Shown one piece after another: positions 60,075 to 64,000 of a DNA stretch of 64,000 nt; within the stretch, counting starts at the first letter, position 1; each line of letters opens with the position of its first letter. The position numbers and the translations under genes are program-made. Source of the stretch: CAKZQX01 sp034437035 (GTDB lineage: Bacteria; Chloroflexota; Chloroflexia; Chloroflexales; Chloroflexaceae); contig DAOTUI010000096.1 in the NCBI GenBank assembly GCA_034437035.1, positions 1-64,000 on the forward strand. The letters are read 5' to 3'. The notes beneath the pieces were generated by a model. The model searched no databases, was not told where the DNA came from, and was given only the letters and a program-made list of their open reading frames with translations.

Positions 60075-60596
60075 ATGCACCATCTTTGCCGCATCTGGAG
60101 CCTGGTCCCGGTCGTGTTGCTGCTTGTGGCAGTAATCAATGTACAAGGGGTCATACTGGCCCAGCCGCTTACACCAACGACAGCGGCCTCCACGCCGGTA
60201 CCAACCACGCTCCCAACGTCAACCTTTACGCCGGTACCGGCTACGCCGACCACGACACCAACCACGCCCCCACCGGCTACGCCGACGCCGGGACCGACAC
60301 CCACCAGCACAACCGGACAGTTAATTGTGGAACTGGTATTTGGCGCTGAACGGGGCAAAACCCTGGGAGAATTATGGCAACGCCACAGAAGGCTGGTCCT
60401 GCTACTGGGTGCGTTCCTGGTTATTATGCGCTTTCTCTGGAAGCCGGTTGGCGAATGGGGGCAGGCCCGGATCACCGCGCTCCTGGATGCGTGGAGCGGA
60501 GGCGCACGCGGCAAGCGGACGCCGCACACCAGCGCGAGTTGCGGCAGCAAGCACTCACCGCCTACCTTGACCAGTTACGGCAGGAGTTGGCACTGA
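60075..60596 (+). CDS. N-terminal membrane part of a frameshifted NACHT NTPase
   Basis: Coding-like up to about residue 145. A signal-anchor (IWSLVPVVLLLVAVINVQGV) is followed by a ~60-residue Thr/Pro linker (TPTTTPTTPPPATPTPGPTP) and a membrane helix (RRLVLLLGAFLVIMRFLW). The chain then reads KPVGEWGQARITALLDAWSG, after which the frame turns into Ser/Thr-rich nonsense and stops. The natural continuation lies in the overlapping frame (RQADAAHQRELRQQALTAYL). A single-base change between about 60490 and 60515 would join them. Confidence 0.6.
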   Translation: MHHLCRIWSLVPVVLLLVAVINVQGVILAQPLTPTTAASTPVPTTLPTSTFTPVPATPTTTPTTPPPATPTPGPTPTSTTGQLIVELVFGAERGKTLGELWQRHRRLVLLLGAFLVIMRFLWKPVGEWGQARITALLDAWSGGARGKRTPHTSASCGSKHSPPTLTSYGRSWH

Positions 60597-62155
60597 CGGA
60601 GATTGTACCGATCCCGAATGCCTACGCCACAATTGACACCCGCGACTATACGCCGCTATGGGTGGCTGCGCCCGGCAGCCATGCCAGTGAGCCGGTGTTT
60701 GCCGCTCTAACGGCCCAACCTGCACCGAAAGGCCTGCTTATCGTGGGATCGGCAGGCAGCGGCAAATCGCACACGTTGCGGTATACGGCTCTGCTCCTGG
60801 CCGAGGCCCGGCAGACGATGTCGCCCGCAACCGAAAGCGTCCTGGGTTTGCCCACAGCCGCCGCGCTGGTGCCAATCTATGTGCGCCTGCAAGATATACC
60901 GGCGTGCCGAAACGCGTTGCAGCAGGCAGAGCCCGGCAGTGAGCCGTCACTCCTGCGGAGTATTGACCGGCATCTCCGGCGGCGGCCGGCGGTTGCCGCC
61001 GAAATGCCACAGGCTGACCTGGTTGCAGCGCTGATTGCCGCCGCGGAGGAACGCTGCCTGTTCCTGTTTGATGGACTCGATGAAATTGATGATCCGCTGG
61101 AGTGCCAACGCGTGCAGGAGCAGCTTGCCGGCTTGCAGCGGCAGTATCCGCAGCACATGTATGTGGTGACAACCCGTCCCCTGGCGAATCATCAGTTGAG
61201 CGCGGCCGGATTTGCCGAGCGCCAACTGCTGCCGCTTCGCCGGGAACAGCAGTATGCCATACTCAAGCAGTGGTACCGCCAGGAGTATGACACGATCCCA
61301 CAACCGGAGGAAGCAGCGCAGATTGAGCACCGGGCACGCGCACTGCTCGAGCACATTCAGGCTGACCCCGATCTGCAGCCCATGGCCGTCGTTCCGCTTT
61401 TTTTAACCGCGATGGCGCGGATGCAGATCGCCCTTGTTGGCCTGCCCACCAGCCGGGTGAAAACGTATGATCGGATCATTGATCTGCTGCTGGAGTGGCG
61501 GCGGAACCGGATGCGCCTGGCGGACATGCACGCTGTATTCGGCGGCGATCATCGGGACGCCCTGGCGGAACTGCAGCGCCTCGCTGCCTGTATGTTGATT
61601 ACCGGGCGCCGCGATCTTACGCTGGAAGCCTATGTTTCCGGTGTGTGCCTCGATCATCTCCCGACGCGCAACGCTGAAGACGACCCGCCTGACGCAACCG
61701 ACATTGAGCAGTTGCTGCGCTCACTGGTCAGGCATACCGGGCTGTTGACGGAACAGGCGGATTGCTATACGTTTACCTTCGGGTTCCGCGATTATCTGGC
61801 GGCCTGCTTCATTGCCCGTTCGCAGCCGGATATGCAAGAACTCGCCGCCCGCGCGAATGACCCGGCATGGCACGCCGCCATCATTATGATGGTAGGCTAC
61901 TGGACGCATGTGCTGCTGTACCAGGATCTGCCGGTCGAACTGGCCGCAGCGTTGCATGCCGCCGGACCCGCGGGCATACTCCTGGCGGCGGCGGCTTTGC
62001 GGGAAGCATTTGCGGAAGGAATGGTGCGCAACCTGGCTCCTGCCGTCCGTTCCACCATCCGGGAGTTGCACGCGCTGGAAGGGCAACCGGAGTATGCCGA
62101 CCGGGCAGCGGCACTGCGGCAGGAGCTGGAACAACTGCTGGGAGGAACCGTATGA
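60491..62155 (+). CDS. STAND/NACHT-family NTPase (C-terminal part of frameshifted gene)
   Basis: 554 residues if a GTG at 60491 is used; the frame is open from 60374, but that extra sequence looks non-coding. Helical RQQALTAYLDQLRQEL leads into P-loop LLIVGSAGSGKSHTLRY and Walker B CLFLFDGLDEIDD. Further STAND features follow (VVTTRPLANHQL, LPLRREQQYAILKQWY, PLFLTAMARMQIALVGLPTS) and a helical C terminus. No effector domain is obvious. NACHT proteins often act as nucleotide-driven switches in defence or signalling. It overlaps the next NTPase by 4 bp. Confidence 0.78.
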   Translation: MERRRTRQADAAHQRELRQQALTAYLDQLRQELALTEIVPIPNAYATIDTRDYTPLWVAAPGSHASEPVFAALTAQPAPKGLLIVGSAGSGKSHTLRYTALLLAEARQTMSPATESVLGLPTAAALVPIYVRLQDIPACRNALQQAEPGSEPSLLRSIDRHLRRRPAVAAEMPQADLVAALIAAAEERCLFLFDGLDEIDDPLECQRVQEQLAGLQRQYPQHMYVVTTRPLANHQLSAAGFAERQLLPLRREQQYAILKQWYRQEYDTIPQPEEAAQIEHRARALLEHIQADPDLQPMAVVPLFLTAMARMQIALVGLPTSRVKTYDRIIDLLLEWRRNRMRLADMHAVFGGDHRDALAELQRLAACMLITGRRDLTLEAYVSGVCLDHLPTRNAEDDPPDATDIEQLLRSLVRHTGLLTEQADCYTFTFGFRDYLAACFIARSQPDMQELAARANDPAWHAAIIMMVGYWTHVLLYQDLPVELAAALHAAGPAGILLAAAALREAFAEGMVRNLAPAVRSTIRELHALEGQPEYADRAAALRQELEQLLGGTV

Positions 62156-64000
62156 CCCTGAATAACTCAACGCTGGTGCAGCGCGCCTACCTCGCCTGGT
62201 TGCGGAGCGAACTACGCCTGCTGCCGGTTATTCCGATCAAGGCGGCGGATCGGGCCACGCGCCTGCCACTGGCGGAGGTCTATGTCCCCCTGCGCGTGAT
62301 TGAGCGCGCCCAGATAGAAGCATTTCAGCGCCTCACCCGGGGCGAGGTCGAACCCGAAGACGACTATCGCCGCCGGGCCGAGGCGCTGGAGCAGTTGGAG
62401 CAGAGCACCGGGGTGTTTGCGCTCTTCAGCCCTTCCAACACCCAACCGGGCCGGCAGCCGCGGCGTTCCGTCCCGGAGCCGATCACCCGTATGCTGCTGA
62501 TTGGCGATGCCGGTAGCGGGAAAACCACCACGCTACACTATGGCGCGCTGGCACTCGCGGATGCCTGGCTGGACGGTGATCCGGCCACTGTGGTTGAACG
62601 CCTGGAGTTCGCCGCCGATCCATTACCACTACCGATCTATCTACGCCTGACGCTGGTAACAAAATGGCTGCATGAGACCCCGGAAGGCCGGCGTTGCGCG
62701 ACAGCGGCCCAACCGCTGCTTGACTGGCTGGATCAGCAGGTAGCGGCGCAGGTCACGGAGTTCCTGACCCTGCGCGCGGCCCAAACCGATACGCCGCCCG
62801 ATGAACCGGCGCTACCGTCGCCGGCAGACTGGCAGGCCACGCTGGCGCAGACACCCCTCTCCGCGCTTGTGCGCGCCGGGGGTTGCCTGCTGTTGCTGGA
62901 TGGTCTTGATGAAACCGGCGATACCCCCCGCCGCAACGAGATGCAAGCCTGGATCGGCAATCTGGCGCAGACCTGCCCCAACAATCGCTACCTGGTGGCC
63001 GCCCGCCCCTTTGCCGGTATCCGGATCACCGGGTTTACCGAGCGCCATCTGAGCCCGATGAATGGTGCTGAAATGCAGGCGTTGCTCGGCAACTGGTTCG
63101 GCGCTGCCTATCGTAGTGACCCCGGTCGTCTGCAGCAGCGCAGTGTGGCCGAAGAAGTGGGCTACCTCTGGGGCATCCTGGAACGGAACCCGCGCCTGTT
63201 CGATATGTGTAGCAACCCGCTGCTGCTGACCAGCGTGGCGTTGCTGGTCTATACCGGCGTCGGGCTGCCGCGTGAGCGGGCCGAACTCTACAACCGGCTG
63301 GTCTCTCTGCTGCTGGAAACCTGGCGGGTCTTGCAGTTGAGCGGCGGCCGCCTGCCCGCGAGTCAGGCCGACCGCCCGGTGCTCTTTGGCGAGAGTGTCG
63401 GCAGCGTCCAACGGCTGCTGCAACAACTGGCGGCCTGGATGCAGGAAACGCAACGCCGCGAGGCCGACGGTGCGGAGATTGCCGACAGGCTGGCACCGCA
63501 GTATGTCGAGGACATGGACTGGACCGAGGCCGAAGCCCGCCACTATCTGGCCGGTCTGCTCGACTCCCTGGCCCTCGATAGCGGTATCCTCCAGCGCCGT
63601 GATGCCGGCTTCAGTTTTGCCCACTACACGCTCCAGGAGTATCTGACCGCCCGGGATTATGATCAACGCCCGGATGGGGTTGAACAACTACTGGCACGCC
63701 GGGGGGAGCCGCGCTGGCGCGAAACCATTTTGCTGGCTGTCGGTCACTGGGCCACCAGCGGTGTCACCCAGAAAGCCCGTACCCTGCTGCGCGGCCTGCT
63801 CGCCACCAGCGAGGTGGAGGCGCTGCTGCTGGCCGGCGACGCGCTTGACGACGCCGACGCCGAGCGCGTGCGCGAACTGGCCCGCCTGCGCCGTGACGCG
63901 ACGGAACGCCTGCGCTGCCTGGCCGCCCTGACCAGCGATTGGGCCGATGTTGCCCATCCTGACCCACAATTGCGTAACCGCGCTGCAACCCTGCTCGACC
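62152..64000 (+). CDS. STAND/NACHT-family NTPase, incomplete at window end
   Basis: 616 codons are visible without a stop; the gene continues beyond the window. It starts with ATGA overlap and GGAGGA 6 nt upstream. YLAWLRSELRLLPVIPIKAA is similar to the start of the preceding NTPase. Walker A LLIGDAGSGKTTT is near 118, Walker B CLLLLDGLDETGD near 248, then VAARPFAGIRITGFTERHLSPM and NPLLLTSVALLVYTG. From about 480 (FSFAHYTLQEYLTARD) come helical repeats of the type that lead to HEAT repeats. The C-terminal sensor or effector is not seen. Confidence 0.85.
   Translation, partial: MTLNNSTLVQRAYLAWLRSELRLLPVIPIKAADRATRLPLAEVYVPLRVIERAQIEAFQRLTRGEVEPEDDYRRRAEALEQLEQSTGVFALFSPSNTQPGRQPRRSVPEPITRMLLIGDAGSGKTTTLHYGALALADAWLDGDPATVVERLEFAADPLPLPIYLRLTLVTKWLHETPEGRRCATAAQPLLDWLDQQVAAQVTEFLTLRAAQTDTPPDEPALPSPADWQATLAQTPLSALVRAGGCLLLLDGLDETGDTPRRNEMQAWIGNLAQTCPNNRYLVAARPFAGIRITGFTERHLSPMNGAEMQALLGNWFGAAYRSDPGRLQQRSVAEEVGYLWGILERNPRLFDMCSNPLLLTSVALLVYTGVGLPRERAELYNRLVSLLLETWRVLQLSGGRLPASQADRPVLFGESVGSVQRLLQQLAAWMQETQRREADGAEIADRLAPQYVEDMDWTEAEARHYLAGLLDSLALDSGILQRRDAGFSFAHYTLQEYLTARDYDQRPDGVEQLLARRGEPRWRETILLAVGHWATSGVTQKARTLLRGLLATSEVEALLLAGDALDDADAERVRELARLRRDATERLRCLAALTSDWADVAHPDPQLRNRAATLLD

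Overview
The window looks like chromosomal DNA from a GC-rich bacterium, most likely a member of the Chloroflexota. This is an inference: it rests on Uma2 and DUF4058 proteins, Zn-ribbon/PP2C/VWA/FHA proteins, Thr/Pro-linker membrane NTPases, a surface protein ending in VFLPLVVR, and an anaerobic-type cobalamin pathway next to methylmalonyl-CoA mutase. No rRNA or phylogenetic marker is present to confirm it.

Layout. 0.2-5.5 kb: FGGY kinase, Uma2 and DUF4058 proteins, a YbaK deacylase and MsrA. 5.6-12.4 kb (minus): the two methylmalonyl-CoA mutase subunits and the chaperone GTPase MeaB, with an AT-rich pair (RusA-like resolvase plus PD-(D/E)XK nuclease) wedged between them. 12.8-16.8 kb: a multidomain histidine kinase with two single-domain response regulators. 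17-28 kb: mixed genes including a double-module GlcD-like oxidase, a NUDIX hydrolase, a VWA protein, a truncated meaB paralogue, an HD hydrolase, an AI-2E-type permease and an XRE-cupin regulator. 28.2-34.4 kb: a Zn-ribbon/PP2C x2 - VWA - FHA phospho-signalling cluster. 35.0-48.2 kb: a strong promoter, a cobalamin riboswitch and terminator, then cobO, cbiMNQO, cbiX, cbiC, cbiD, cbiET, cbiL, a four-helix-bundle gene and a 1107-residue CbiF-CbiG-CbiH-precorrin-2-dehydrogenase fusion. 48.4-58.2 kb: a beta-helix surface protein, a CcrM-like methyltransferase with RAMA domain, cobA (SUMT), a phosphoesterase, a rubredoxin/MBL protein, a deoxyhypusine-synthase-like protein and a DUF2357 nuclease. 58.4-64 kb: tRNA-Gly(UCC), an IS1-family element that truncates a gene, and two STAND/NACHT NTPases, the first apparently frameshifted and the second running off the window.

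B12 ties the window together: the cob/cbi operon and cobA make the cofactor that MutAB uses and MeaB protects, and CbiMNQO imports cobalt under riboswitch control.

The most unusual content is intergenic. Ten copies of a roughly 200-bp nested inverted-repeat element share 17-bp terminal repeats and two conserved inner boxes. They carry a central 21-25 bp perfect hairpin whose sequence differs between copies while pairing is kept. Separately, short tandem repeats with strict 7-, 8- or 9-bp periods but different unit sequences sit at many gene borders, and some enter coding sequence. Many genes share an extended -10 promoter of the form TGnTATAAT.
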